A DNA stretch of 46,986 nt from a virus: positions 1-46,986 of IMG/VR virus record IMGVR_UViG_3300024999_000160, one strand, 5' to 3'. A program made the translations under genes and the position numbers. Positions within the stretch are counted from its first letter, which is position 1, and every line of letters begins with the position of its first letter. The notes below the pieces were generated by a model. It searched no databases, had not been told where the DNA came from, and saw only the letters and a program-made list of their open reading frames with translations. Shown here piece after piece: positions 1 to 8,119 of the stretch.

Positions 1-2
1 TT

Positions 3-122
3 AGCAATGAAAATGATATTGATGATTTAATTGAGGAAATGGGATTGGACGGAGTGGCTAGGATGATGGTTAAGAAGATGAGGAATTATTGTGATTTTAA
101 GAGGATTGCTGGGATGGGGTGA
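3..122 (+). CDS. 3' end of an unidentified protein (partial)
   Basis: An open frame enters from the left window edge and ends in TGA after 39 visible residues. The fragment begins SNENDIDDLIEEMG and ends KRIAGMG; it is acidic then basic, has no recognisable motif, and its GA-rich codon use resembles the 4.5 kb DGGHR gene. The start lies outside the window, so function cannot be judged. Confidence 0.5.
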   Translation, partial: SNENDIDDLIEEMGLDGVARMMVKKMRNYCDFKRIAGMG

Positions 123-152
123 GGTGAGAAATTCTAAAAAATCACAAAAAAT

Positions 153-171
153 AATCCCCAATAAGGGGATT
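153..171 (-). terminator. Hairpin terminator, minus-strand reading
   Basis: A perfect 7-bp stem (AATCCCC / GGGGATT, loop of 5) is followed, on the minus strand, by a T-rich run (ATTTTTTGTGATTTTTT). It lies downstream of the small minus-strand reading frames at 189-358 and probably ends their transcript. Confidence 0.6.
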
Positions 172-188
172 TGGTGAAAAGTTAGACT

Positions 189-263
189 TTAGCTAAGTTT
201 CATCCTCCATGAATTCTCATGTTCAATGAATATGCGTGGGTTGTTTAAATTATGCCAGTACAT
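189..263 (-). CDS. Possible 24-residue peptide
   Basis: ATG to TAA frame beginning MYWHNLNNPRIF and ending RMKLS. It starts 2 nt after the stop codon of the 30-residue membrane peptide and has no Shine-Dalgarno of its own, so it could only be translated by coupling. It sits between that peptide and the terminator. No family recognised; it may be untranslated. Confidence 0.22.
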   Translation of the reverse strand: MYWHNLNNPRIFIEHENSWRMKLS

Positions 264-265
264 GA

Positions 266-358
266 TTAAAATAGTGTGCTACCAATATTTACTATCTGAA
301 TAATTGAATATCCGAATCCTACTAAACCTGAAAAAATTAATCCTGCTCCTAAAATCAT
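266..358 (-). CDS. 30-residue hydrophobic peptide
   Basis: A minus-strand frame with an ideal ribosome-binding site (AAGGAGG, 9 nt before ATG) encodes a 30-residue peptide beginning MILGAGLIFSGLVGFGYSII. It is almost entirely one Gly-rich membrane helix. It reads away from the plus-strand module starting at 490 and is followed by a minus-strand terminator at 153-171, so it looks like a stand-alone unit. Size and composition fit a small membrane regulator, a holin-like peptide or a type I toxin; nothing in the sequence decides between them. Confidence 0.6.
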   Translation of the reverse strand: MILGAGLIFSGLVGFGYSIIQIVNIGSTLF

Positions 359-489
359 ATTAATTACCTCCTTCAAATTTTGATTTATTTTTTGTTTTAA
401 TGATTAATGGTTTTCTCGTTCGCGACCATGATTGTATTATTACCAAAGTAAATTAATTTATACATGGAAATTAGAAGGGAGAAGTTTTT

Positions 490-615
490 ATGTTAAAAAA
501 TTTAGAGGTTTTATTAAATATTGCTTCATATGGTTTTCTAGCAATGATTTGTGTAACGATTGTTAGAATTGGAATGAAACTTTGTGGTATTAAAATTTTT
601 GACGATAGGAGGTAG
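490..615 (+). CDS. 41-residue single-span membrane protein
   Basis: Starts at ATG behind GAAGGGA and encodes 41 residues: MLKNLEVLL at the N-terminus, a membrane helix over about residues 9-30, then a short basic tail ending FDDRR. The last codons (AGG AGG) double as the Shine-Dalgarno of the next gene, so the two are translationally linked. It opens a run of small membrane proteins leading into the VirD4-like ATPase, the arrangement expected for small membrane parts of a secretion or transfer apparatus. No named family recognised. Confidence 0.6.
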   Translation: MLKNLEVLLNIASYGFLAMICVTIVRIGMKLCGIKIFDDRR

Positions 616-620
616 TTAAT

Positions 621-851
621 ATGTTAGTTGAACCCTTTCACACTAGTATATATCCTATTATGGTACAGATAGCGATGATCATGGTTTTATATTCAATCTC
701 AGTTTTAGGCTACTCCCAAATAAGACGACCAGACGTAGCTCAAATGGTGGAAAAACTCAGAGGATTGCTTTTTGGATTTTTACTTGTTAAATGTTCTTAC
801 ATTATTGTAATGTTTATAAACAATACCGTAGATAAAATTGTAGTTAAATGA
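621..851 (+). CDS. 76-residue two-span membrane protein
   Basis: Encodes a 76-residue protein with two probable membrane helices (about residues 10-30 and 46-68) and a short cytoplasm-like loop carrying RRPD and EKLRG. AGGAGG sits 8 nt before the ATG, inside the previous gene. Small two-helix proteins just ahead of a VirD4-like ATPase recall pilin-like or VirB2/VirB3-like subunits of Gram-positive transfer systems, but the sequence itself does not prove this. Confidence 0.7.
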   Translation: MLVEPFHTSIYPIMVQIAMIMVLYSISVLGYSQIRRPDVAQMVEKLRGLLFGFLLVKCSYIIVMFINNTVDKIVVK

Positions 852-861
852 GGTGATAGTT

Positions 862-1212
862 ATGTCTGACCCACTTTTTCAACTTCCTAATCCATTTACA
901 CCTAATCCAAACTTTAACACCCCAGAAGACAATTTTATTGAAAGAGGAATATCTAATGGGATTGAACGTGGAATTGGTAAAGTTGGAGATCACATAATGA
1001 ATCGCGGTCAGGTAAAATTGGATTCATTTGCACATAATTTACCTGAAATTGCAACTTTAGCATTAATTATGTATCTTATGTATTTAGGTTATATGTCTTT
1101 TATTAAAAATGGTCGGGGAAAGAACTATGAATTTGATTTCTCAAAATTATATACTGTTTTTATGATATATATTGTCTTTAAGTTGGTTTGGAAAGTAATT
1201 CTGAAAATTTGA
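862..1212 (+). CDS. 116-residue membrane protein with Pro-rich N-terminus
   Basis: The best start is the ATG at 862, because the upstream in-frame GTG at 853 lies inside the Shine-Dalgarno GAGGTGAT. The protein has a Pro/Asn-rich N-terminus (QLPNPFTPNPNFNTP), an amphipathic stretch with two ERGI motifs, and two probable membrane helices near residues 64-85 and 96-114. It sits 10 nt after the 76-residue membrane protein and 16 nt before the ATPase gene, in one operon. Likely a membrane part of the same transfer or secretion complex; no family recognised. Confidence 0.7.
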   Translation: MSDPLFQLPNPFTPNPNFNTPEDNFIERGISNGIERGIGKVGDHIMNRGQVKLDSFAHNLPEIATLALIMYLMYLGYMSFIKNGRGKNYEFDFSKLYTVFMIYIVFKLVWKVILKI

Positions 1213-1228
1213 GAAGGAGGATTATATT

Positions 1229-3631
1229 ATGCAACAAAATACACTAATTAAGATTAGAGGTAAAGAAATTCTTCCTAGATTAAAAAAGGAAACTTTTGGA
1301 TATAAAGTTTATGAGATAACCCCTAGTAGATTTATAGAAAGTGGAAAATCAATTGAGTCAATTTTAGACACAATTCACGCAATCAATGAAAGTAAATTAA
1401 AATATGATTACCTAAATAAATCAATTGTTCTAAATCAACTAAGCCCTATTTATTATGAAGTATTATTTAAAGGAAAAAATATTTTATTTAATTACGTGAT
1501 TCCAGACAAATACTCATCTGTATTGTCTAAGAAGATAGATACTGTATTTAGAGTTGCCGCAGTAAAAGAAATTGAGGATTATTTTAATGAATTTAACAAT
1601 AAATATTATTCTACCTTTGCTCAGAAAAAGCATTTTATGTTTTCGCTTAACTCAAATTATACTGACAATAGTGGGTTATTAGAAAATCTATTATCGGTTA
1701 GTAATTCTGTTTTGCCTGAAGATAAAGTTCTTTTACAACTAGCAATTTCTCCGTTACATGAAAAATGGAAAGAAGATTGGGGCAAAGCAAATATTAAACA
1801 TAAAAATGGAGAAGAATTGCCAGTTCATCCTAGTACGATTATTTCTGTTGTTGAAAATGTAATTGGAGGAGTTGAAAGTTTCTTTGATTTGATAGATATT
1901 GTTGTTGGCGTAGATAAAAAAGAAAAAGAAGCGTATAAAAAGAAGAATAAACAAGTTGAAAAATGGGGGAATAATGTTTATCGCAATGCCCATCAAAATA
2001 ATCAGAAAGTGACATTTAATGGATTTGAGACTCAGATTAGAGTTTATTGTACAAGCGAAGAAAGAACTAGATATTATCAAAAGATATTTTCTGGAGTTTT
2101 TAAGATATTAGACGCAGATCAGGAAATTGAATTTGTTACAATTGGTAAGCATAAGGGGGCTGGAAGGGTGTTTATTGAGAGATTAACTGGTAAAAATATT
2201 TTTTGTACAAAGGAATTAGTGGCATTTTTGAAATTACCGGATAGAAGGATGCAGATGGATTTTAAGAGTGCAATGAAGGGTGCTATTCAGAATACTGAGA
2301 ATAAGATTCCTCAAGAATTAAAAGGAGGTAAAATTAAAATCGGAGATGCCATGTATAAAGGCACTAAAATTCCAACTTATTACCCAACTGATTATGCTAT
2401 GAAAGCTATGCCAAAAGTTTTGGTTGGGCCAATGAGAGCAGGGAAAACCGAAAAATTAAAGCATTTTATTCTTGAGGCAATTAAAGATGGGGATAGTGTA
2501 ATTTGTATTGATACAATAAAAAATTGTGAAGTTGTTTCAGATGTTCGTGACCATATGCCAGAAGAATTTAAGGACAAGTTGGTGATATTGGATTATAGCA
2601 ATATAAGACTTAGATTGCCGTTAGCATTCAATGAGATTGTAGACGTTGAATTCACTGACCATATAGATCAAATGATGGCAGCTTCTCACCTTACAGGTTC
2701 ACTTATTGGATTTGTAAATGCCGTTTCAGGATTTGATGCTGAAGGTGAACTTAGTCCTAAAATGAAAAGAAATTTATCAGTTGCAGGAAAATTAGTTTTA
2801 TCCCAAAAAGGATCTACTATTAAAGATGTATTTGATGTTCTCCAAGAAAGAGACATTAGAGACAAATTTATTAAATCATCTGGATTGCCAGAAAGCAACA
2901 CTATAATTCAACAATTAAGAATGTTAGATGATAAAAATGGAGGGACAACTTATTCTATGGTATCTGGTATTCTTGATAGGGCTAGTGCAATTATGAATGA
3001 TTATGCAAGCGAAACTCTTCTTTCTACTCCTAGCAATGAAGAGATTAACTTCACCAAATTTGCCAATGAGGGAAAATGTGTTTTAATAAAAATGTCAGAC
3101 AATGTATTTGATAGAGAGGCATTGAAACCATTAGTGACATTTTTATATTTTAAAATATGGTTAGCAGTTGCTACAGCAAGAGCAAAAATAGACAAGCCTA
3201 GAATGTGCCACTTAGTATTAGATGAGATCCATAATTTTCCAGAAATAAGTTCCTTTTTATCGGCTAAAGCCAAGGAATCAGCAAAATTTGGATTGAGCTA
3301 TTTATTAACATCCCATTACCTACCAGATTTACGGAAATTACTTCCTAATTTAAAATCTGCTGGTTCAAATTTTATTTTATTAGGAGGAACAAGTAGAGAG
3401 AATTATAAACTTCTAGAAACTGAATTAATGCAACAAAATATTAGTATAGAGGAAGCTATGGAAACTAAACCATTCCATTCATTAAATATTATTAATTATA
3501 ATCGGCAATATGCTGTGTACATTAGTAAGTCTTATCCAGAATGGAGTAAATGTGGATGGCTAAAAAAAGTTGATAGAAGTTATTTAGATTTAGAGCATTC
3601 AAAGAAATATGGCTTACCATTTGAAGGGTAG
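1229..3631 (+). CDS. VirD4/FtsK-HerA-like ATPase (type IV coupling-like protein)
   Basis: An 800-residue P-loop ATPase. The Walker A motif GPMRAGKT lies at residues 400-407 and a Walker B motif HLVLDEIH at about 661-668, followed by a sensor-like TSHYLPDL segment. This arrangement belongs to the VirD4/TraG/HerA branch that moves DNA or protein through membranes. The first 350 residues match no domain I know and have no obvious N-terminal membrane anchor, so anchoring may come from the small membrane proteins just upstream. AAGGAGG precedes the ATG by 8 nt. No relaxase is visible in the window, so conjugation is possible but not shown; a role in phage DNA handling is the alternative. Confidence 0.8.
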   Translation: MQQNTLIKIRGKEILPRLKKETFGYKVYEITPSRFIESGKSIESILDTIHAINESKLKYDYLNKSIVLNQLSPIYYEVLFKGKNILFNYVIPDKYSSVLSKKIDTVFRVAAVKEIEDYFNEFNNKYYSTFAQKKHFMFSLNSNYTDNSGLLENLLSVSNSVLPEDKVLLQLAISPLHEKWKEDWGKANIKHKNGEELPVHPSTIISVVENVIGGVESFFDLIDIVVGVDKKEKEAYKKKNKQVEKWGNNVYRNAHQNNQKVTFNGFETQIRVYCTSEERTRYYQKIFSGVFKILDADQEIEFVTIGKHKGAGRVFIERLTGKNIFCTKELVAFLKLPDRRMQMDFKSAMKGAIQNTENKIPQELKGGKIKIGDAMYKGTKIPTYYPTDYAMKAMPKVLVGPMRAGKTEKLKHFILEAIKDGDSVICIDTIKNCEVVSDVRDHMPEEFKDKLVILDYSNIRLRLPLAFNEIVDVEFTDHIDQMMAASHLTGSLIGFVNAVSGFDAEGELSPKMKRNLSVAGKLVLSQKGSTIKDVFDVLQERDIRDKFIKSSGLPESNTIIQQLRMLDDKNGGTTYSMVSGILDRASAIMNDYASETLLSTPSNEEINFTKFANEGKCVLIKMSDNVFDREALKPLVTFLYFKIWLAVATARAKIDKPRMCHLVLDEIHNFPEISSFLSAKAKESAKFGLSYLLTSHYLPDLRKLLPNLKSAGSNFILLGGTSRENYKLLETELMQQNISIEEAMETKPFHSLNIINYNRQYAVYISKSYPEWSKCGWLKKVDRSYLDLEHSKKYGLPFEG

Positions 3632-3641
3632 GTGATTATAA

Positions 3642-4181
3642 ATGGCAATTATAGATTATCCAATTACCACCAATTTTCATGAGAAGGACTGGTTTCACCC
3701 TAATCACCATACGGGTATCGACTTAGCTGTTCCCTTGTTTACACCAATCGTAAGTCAAGACAGTGGAATTGTGAGTCTTACAACAGATAAATGGTTAGGC
3801 AATGCTGTAAGGTTAAAACTTAAAAATGGTGAAACAATTGTTTATGGACATATAAGCAAATATGAAGTTTATGATAGACAATGTGTAGATAAAAATCAAT
3901 TACTAGCTTTATCAGGTGGAGATCCAAAAATGCCAAATCAAGGTCGCACAACAGGCCCACACGTTCATGTAACTCTTATAAACTCATCTAGTCAGATTGT
4001 TTCTCCATATAATTATCTATTTAATCATGATAACTTTTATCAAAATAATAATAATTCTAGTCCGTTTTTATTTTCTATAATGTTAATTATTTTATTTATT
4101 GTATTTTATAAATTTAGAAAAATATTTGCTTATGGACTGACTGTATTTCTTATTTTATTAGTAATTTTTATTGTATCATAA
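3642..4181 (+). CDS. Membrane-anchored M23-family peptidase
   Basis: A 179-residue protein with an M23 (lysostaphin/LytM-like) domain at about residues 15-125. Zinc ligands fit H23 and D27 (HTGID) and H109 in the PHVH motif, with H70 (YGH) and H107 as catalytic-site histidines. The C-terminus holds two membrane helices (about 133-178). Such enzymes cut peptidoglycan cross-bridges. Placed 10 nt after the VirD4-like gene, it most likely opens the wall locally for the transfer apparatus, like the VirB1 role, rather than acting as an endolysin. It lacks a signal peptide and is probably held by the C-terminal helices. Confidence 0.85.
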   Translation: MAIIDYPITTNFHEKDWFHPNHHTGIDLAVPLFTPIVSQDSGIVSLTTDKWLGNAVRLKLKNGETIVYGHISKYEVYDRQCVDKNQLLALSGGDPKMPNQGRTTGPHVHVTLINSSSQIVSPYNYLFNHDNFYQNNNNSSPFLFSIMLIILFIVFYKFRKIFAYGLTVFLILLVIFIVS

Positions 4182-4204
4182 TAAATATAAAGGAGTTGAT
4201 TTTA

Positions 4205-4354
4205 ATGGATGAAAATTCCAGAACATTTATTGAACAAGCAATTAATTTTCTTCAATTAGCTACTGATAAGCATGGCAAAGTTTAAAAAGATAAAGTAAGA
4301 ATTATAAAGAATGTGATTGAGGAATTGGAAGATGTTTTGTATAAGAGGGAGTGA
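4205..4354 (+). pseudogene. Small ORF with in-frame TAA (26 residues, or broken 49-codon gene)
   Basis: AAAGGAG precedes an ATG that reads 26 residues (MDENSRTFIEQAINFL through KHGKV) and meets TAA at 4283-4285. The same frame then continues without interruption for 22 more codons (KDKVRIIKNVIEEL...YKRE) to TGA at 4352-4354, right in the terminator stem. The continuation has the same helical, charged character as the first half, so a single nonsense change in a former 49-residue protein is likely. Alternatively the 26-residue product is genuine. No family recognised. Confidence 0.45.
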
Positions 4355-4377
4355 TAGTTGTCACTCCTTTATTTTTT
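4348..4377 (+). terminator. Rho-independent terminator of the transfer-like operon
   Basis: Stem GGAGTGA / TCACTCC with a 6-nt loop, followed by TTTATTTTTT. It closes the plus-strand operon of the small membrane proteins, ATPase and M23 peptidase. Confidence 0.85.
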
Positions 4378-4420
4378 GAGATTATTTTTAATAAATTTTA
4401 TAAAAAGTTGGTATTAAAAC

Positions 4421-4448
4421 TTGCGAAACTAATAAAATAGATTATAAT
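4421..4448 (+). promoter_or_regulatory. Promoter of the DGGHR-motif gene
   Basis: TTGCGA (4421-4426) and TATAAT (4443-4448) are separated by 16 nt, directly upstream of the gene at 4534 and just after the previous terminator. The expected RNA start is near 4455. Confidence 0.65.
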
Positions 4449-4533
4449 AGTGTGAAAGGGTTGATTTTAGATGATTTTTAAATTTGATAAAAGTGGAAAT
4501 ATGGAAAATATGAAAATGGAAGGAGATATTGAT

Positions 4534-5949
4534 ATGGGTAGGAAAAGTAATAAGGATAAGTTTCAACAGGTGGATGTTGGTTTGATTAATCAGGCAAAGG
4601 AAGAGGTAATGAATACTATGAGTGAAACTGCTGCAGGATTTGAAAGTCTGGATGAAATTGTTGGTGATGAGGATATGGTTCAACAACATGAAATGGAGTT
4701 AGTTAAGGAAATGGAATCTGAGAGTGATAGGATTTGGGATAGAGGGAGTAGAGATGGGATTGTTGGGGATAGTGCAGGTGATGATGAGAGTGATAAATCT
4801 GTAATGTCTGATGAAGAATTGAAGCAGAAAATGAGAGAAAGAAATATGGGTAGTGCCAATATGCCTAGTTTAAGTAATAAGATTAAGATGGAGGAAAATA
4901 AGGGGAAAGAATGGGAATTTGAATTTGGAAAATGCTATCCAATTCATAGATTTGGCAAAATTCACAAATGGCAAACAGCAATGAATGCTGATGAGATTAG
5001 TAATTTGTATAAATCTGGTCAAATTTATTATGATTTCGAAATTCAACGAGGATTTAAGAGCAATATAAAAGGCGAAAAAAGACCTCTTATAACACCTAAA
5101 CACGTAGACGATATCCTAAAACCTATGCAATCCAATACAATTGCAGGAGGGGCTTTGACATTCTGTTATTTTAAAGAATATGATGAAGAACTTGAATACG
5201 ATGAATCAAATAATACGCTTGTATTTCACAATAAGTTAGCAATAGTTGATGGAGGCCATCGCGTATTTTCGTGTATGAAAATGAAACGTTTGAATAAAAA
5301 AGATAGTTCTAATCCTGATCCGAAAATATTTGAATACCCAGTATTTATTGAATATATGACTAGAGAACAAGCTATGGCTCTGTTCAGTGAATACGCCAAA
5401 GAAGGCAAAAGAATTGGGAAAAATAAAGCTGAAGCATTAAATGTTTTTGATGATTCATATAATATGGCAAAAGAAATTATTGAAACTTCAGAATTACACA
5501 ACAAGATCGAAACAGTTAATTCTTTACCAAAAGAAAACAACATCATGCTTTTTAGCACGCTTATGAATGGCATAAGAATTTTTAAGATTCAGACTAAGAA
5601 AGATGCTATAGATGTTGTTGAGTTCTTATCAAAATTTTGGTCAGAGTTAATCTATTTATTTAAAGATCAAATGGGTAATATGGAGTACAAACAAAGACAA
5701 GAGATACGAAAGCAAACATATTTATTGGAACCAATGTTTCTAACTGGATTGTTCCACCTGAGTAAAGAAATGATGGAAAATCCTGATAATTGGATTCAGA
5801 AATTAAGTAAGTTGAAAGAGGGCAATTTTTTTTCAAGAGATAATCAACTTTGGATAAGAAATATTACTAGGGAGGGTGGAAAAACAATTAATACTAGTTC
5901 TACTCAAAAATTTATAATTGATGCAATTCTCAATAAAGTTATGAAGTAA
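4534..5949 (+). CDS. DGGHR-motif protein (DndB / DGQHR-like)
   Basis: 471 residues from the ATG at 4534, chosen because GAAGGAGA lies 7 nt before it; an in-frame ATG at 4471 would add 21 residues but lies almost at the RNA 5' end. The first 110 residues are acidic and low-complexity. The rest has a DGGHR motif at 239-243 (IVDGGHRVFS), a variant of the DGQHR signature of DndB-type and related ParB-fold proteins, preceded by a (D)FEIQRGF motif of the kind seen in that fold. DndB proteins bind DNA and repress phosphorothioation genes, but no dnd genes are here. A plasmid or phage DNA-binding role is likely; catalysis is unproven. Confidence 0.65.
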   Translation: MGRKSNKDKFQQVDVGLINQAKEEVMNTMSETAAGFESLDEIVGDEDMVQQHEMELVKEMESESDRIWDRGSRDGIVGDSAGDDESDKSVMSDEELKQKMRERNMGSANMPSLSNKIKMEENKGKEWEFEFGKCYPIHRFGKIHKWQTAMNADEISNLYKSGQIYYDFEIQRGFKSNIKGEKRPLITPKHVDDILKPMQSNTIAGGALTFCYFKEYDEELEYDESNNTLVFHNKLAIVDGGHRVFSCMKMKRLNKKDSSNPDPKIFEYPVFIEYMTREQAMALFSEYAKEGKRIGKNKAEALNVFDDSYNMAKEIIETSELHNKIETVNSLPKENNIMLFSTLMNGIRIFKIQTKKDAIDVVEFLSKFWSELIYLFKDQMGNMEYKQRQEIRKQTYLLEPMFLTGLFHLSKEMMENPDNWIQKLSKLKEGNFFSRDNQLWIRNITREGGKTINTSSTQKFIIDAILNKVMK

Positions 5950-5966
5950 ATTAAATTTAAGAAAAA

Positions 5967-6000
5967 ATATGCGTATCTACAATTAAGTAGATACGCATAT
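5967..6000. terminator. Bidirectional terminator between convergent genes
   Basis: A perfect 14-bp stem (ATATGCGTATCTAC and its complement) with a 6-nt loop lies between the convergent DGGHR gene and the homing endonuclease gene, with A/T-rich flanks on both sides. Confidence 0.85.
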
Positions 6001-6016
6001 AATATTATTTATTACT

Positions 6017-7804
6017 TTATAAACATTCATTGTAATATTTCCAAACCATTTCCTTTCCAGTTTCTGGATGTTTGCCAGTATATTGTTGTTTTCCCTTACA
6101 ACATTTTACTATGCCTGAGTTATCAATATGTTTATATTTTTCTCCGGCCTCTTTTATAGATTCAAATATTTCTCCAGTTGTTAAACATATTACCTTCTGT
6201 TTATTTAAACCTTTTTCTTGAGCATTATTTATTATGTCTTTAATCTGAATCTCTGTTTTCGTAATATATTCTTCATAATACATAAAAACTAATTTTTCTC
6301 CTGTTTTTTGATTCCTTCCTGCTAATTTATTTTCTATATGACAACATTCAGACAAACTAGTGGCGTTTATATTATATTTTTTTGAAGCCATAACCATATT
6401 TTCAAATATTTCACCTGTAGTTAAACATATTACTTTTATATTTATATGGTCTTTATTTTTTCTCGCCTCTACTGGGTCATAGTCACACCATCCTAATTCT
6501 ACACCTTGTTTTAAAAGTCTTCTGGCACTCGTCTTACCAAGTTTTAAATATTCACCTATTTTTACTATATTGTTAATCCCTTTATTCCATAAATCACATG
6601 CCTTCTTAACCAAAGTTGAACATGCGTATTCATGACATTTAAGCCAATCTATATCTTCTTCATTGAAATCTAAAAGTTTAGGCAAATCACTTTTCATTAT
6701 ACTATTCCTTATCCATTCCAATGTAGAATTCCTACAATCTAAAACTATGTAATTCTTAATATTATTTTCCCTAGCTAATTTTTCTTTATTTTTGTCATTT
6801 TCTTGTATTTCACTAAGTGGTGTTTTACGATTGCTTGTAAAAGAACTCTCCTTGTAATGCTGTTCCCCGTGTGCCTCACAAACAATTCCATTTATCTTAT
6901 CGATGTAAAAATCATATTTATAATTACTGCACCATTTAAAAGTTGTTTTTGATAATTGTGTCTGAAAATCTTCTCTTAATAACTGTTCAAATACATTAAA
7001 TAAAAATTTCTCTGGGTAACTTATGTTGTCTCCGCATTTTGGACAACTTATACCAGACCTTATTAAATTTGGTATTGTCATATGCTTCTTGTGACCGCAT
7101 TCAGGACATTTAACCGATGCTTGTTTTCCACTCCCTGATGATAATTTAAACATATCTTCTTTATTTACTAAATATATTTCTAACTCAGGATTGGTAGTAG
7201 AAATTGAATTACACTTATTACAAGAAATACTTCTCTTACAACCACTTGTAAAACTACTGATATTCTTTAACTCTGAACCATGTTCTGAATGATTAAAGCA
7301 CTTAAACCAGTAACCTTTCTTATCAAACCCACTGGAACTATAACTAACATCATTTGGGGTTAACATATTACCATTCTTATCAATATTTAAATCGTAATCC
7401 CAACGAGATAAAATATAGTCTGCTAGTTCTTTTGATAGATTTAAGTAGCACCATTGATAAAAAGATATTCCATTTTTTAATTTAATTTTTCTTGTTTTTT
7501 CTGCTCCAAATAATTTTAAAGAACATTTATTGCAGTAATATTTCCCATCTTCTTTAACACATTTTAAATAATCTACCCATTTAATATTTGTTAATATTTC
7601 TCCACAACCATCACATACAACTTCAACTCTTGATGTACAATTATCCATTAAATCTTCTACTTTAACTATTATTTTTGTTCCCCTTTTAACAGTTAATCTT
7701 CCTCTAGAATCAATATATTTCGGAAGATTATACCCCTTGCCCTCATAAAATGTTATCGTTTTACCAACTAATCCAACCAAAACCTCTGTACTTATCAATC
7801 CCAT
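6017..7804 (-). CDS. Zinc-ribbon / PD-(D/E)XK homing endonuclease with NUMOD repeats
   Basis: 595 residues from ATG 7804, preferred over a start 12 codons upstream because AAGGAAAGGGG lies just before it. Several CxxC pairs in the N-terminal half (CDGCG, CNKC, CPECG, CPKCG) form zinc ribbons. Around the middle, YKYDFYIDK...CEAHGEQHY followed by KNKEKLARENNIKNYIVLDC fits the nuclease core of the Vsr-like/EDxHD group. The C-terminus has two copies of a NUMOD1-type DNA-recognition repeat beginning VICLTTGEIFE. Such enzymes spread their own gene by cutting alleles that lack it. It stands alone between two terminators, not in a recognisable intron. Confidence 0.8.
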   Translation of the reverse strand: MGLISTEVLVGLVGKTITFYEGKGYNLPKYIDSRGRLTVKRGTKIIVKVEDLMDNCTSRVEVVCDGCGEILTNIKWVDYLKCVKEDGKYYCNKCSLKLFGAEKTRKIKLKNGISFYQWCYLNLSKELADYILSRWDYDLNIDKNGNMLTPNDVSYSSSGFDKKGYWFKCFNHSEHGSELKNISSFTSGCKRSISCNKCNSISTTNPELEIYLVNKEDMFKLSSGSGKQASVKCPECGHKKHMTIPNLIRSGISCPKCGDNISYPEKFLFNVFEQLLREDFQTQLSKTTFKWCSNYKYDFYIDKINGIVCEAHGEQHYKESSFTSNRKTPLSEIQENDKNKEKLARENNIKNYIVLDCRNSTLEWIRNSIMKSDLPKLLDFNEEDIDWLKCHEYACSTLVKKACDLWNKGINNIVKIGEYLKLGKTSARRLLKQGVELGWCDYDPVEARKNKDHINIKVICLTTGEIFENMVMASKKYNINATSLSECCHIENKLAGRNQKTGEKLVFMYYEEYITKTEIQIKDIINNAQEKGLNKQKVICLTTGEIFESIKEAGEKYKHIDNSGIVKCCKGKQQYTGKHPETGKEMVWKYYNECL

Positions 7805-7848
7805 AATAAATCTATCCCCTTTCCTTAATAAGAGCCACAATTGGAATA

Positions 7849-7882
7849 AGACGCTTAAGTTCTAAGGAAAACTCAAGCGTCT
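7849..7882. repeat. Inverted repeat upstream of the homing endonuclease gene
   Basis: AGACGCTT and AAGCGTCT form an 8-bp stem, extended by AGTT/AACT after a one-base offset, ending in CGTTTTA on the plus strand. It lies in the endonuclease leader; it could be a terminator for plus-strand reading or a leader hairpin. Confidence 0.4.
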
Positions 7883-7963
7883 CGTTTTACCCTTGACATG
7901 CTTCGAATCACATCAAAGAACCAATATTAAATTCAATTTTACCTAAAAAACCACAAACAAAAA

Positions 7964-7985
7964 GAGAGCACCCAATCGCACTCTC
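7964..7985 (-). terminator. Probable minus-strand terminator
   Basis: Read on the minus strand, GAGAGTGC / GTGCTCTC forms an 8-pair stem with two G-U pairs and a 6-nt loop, followed by TTTTTGTTT. No convincing minus-strand gene precedes it; a transcript ending here would run antisense to the small-RNA unit at 8120-8255. Confidence 0.5.
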
Positions 7986-8083
7986 AAAAAATAAATTAAT
8001 ATAAAATTCCATCGTTATATTTACTAGGAAAACATACTTTTATTGGATACTCTATCCATCCCACTCACCCAAACCCCAAAATC

Positions 8084-8113
8084 TTTACAACTCAACCAAA
8101 TCCATGTTACAAT
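8084..8113 (+). promoter_or_regulatory. Promoter of the small-RNA-like unit
   Basis: TTTACA (8084-8089) and TACAAT (8108-8113) with an 18-nt spacer. The predicted start near 8120 coincides with the first base of a 9-bp stem. Confidence 0.55.
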
Positions 8114-8119
8114 AAACAC

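Noticed and set aside
1754-3273. Minus-strand frames inside the VirD4-like gene
   Set aside because: They are antisense shadows of a strongly supported gene, without ribosome-binding sites.
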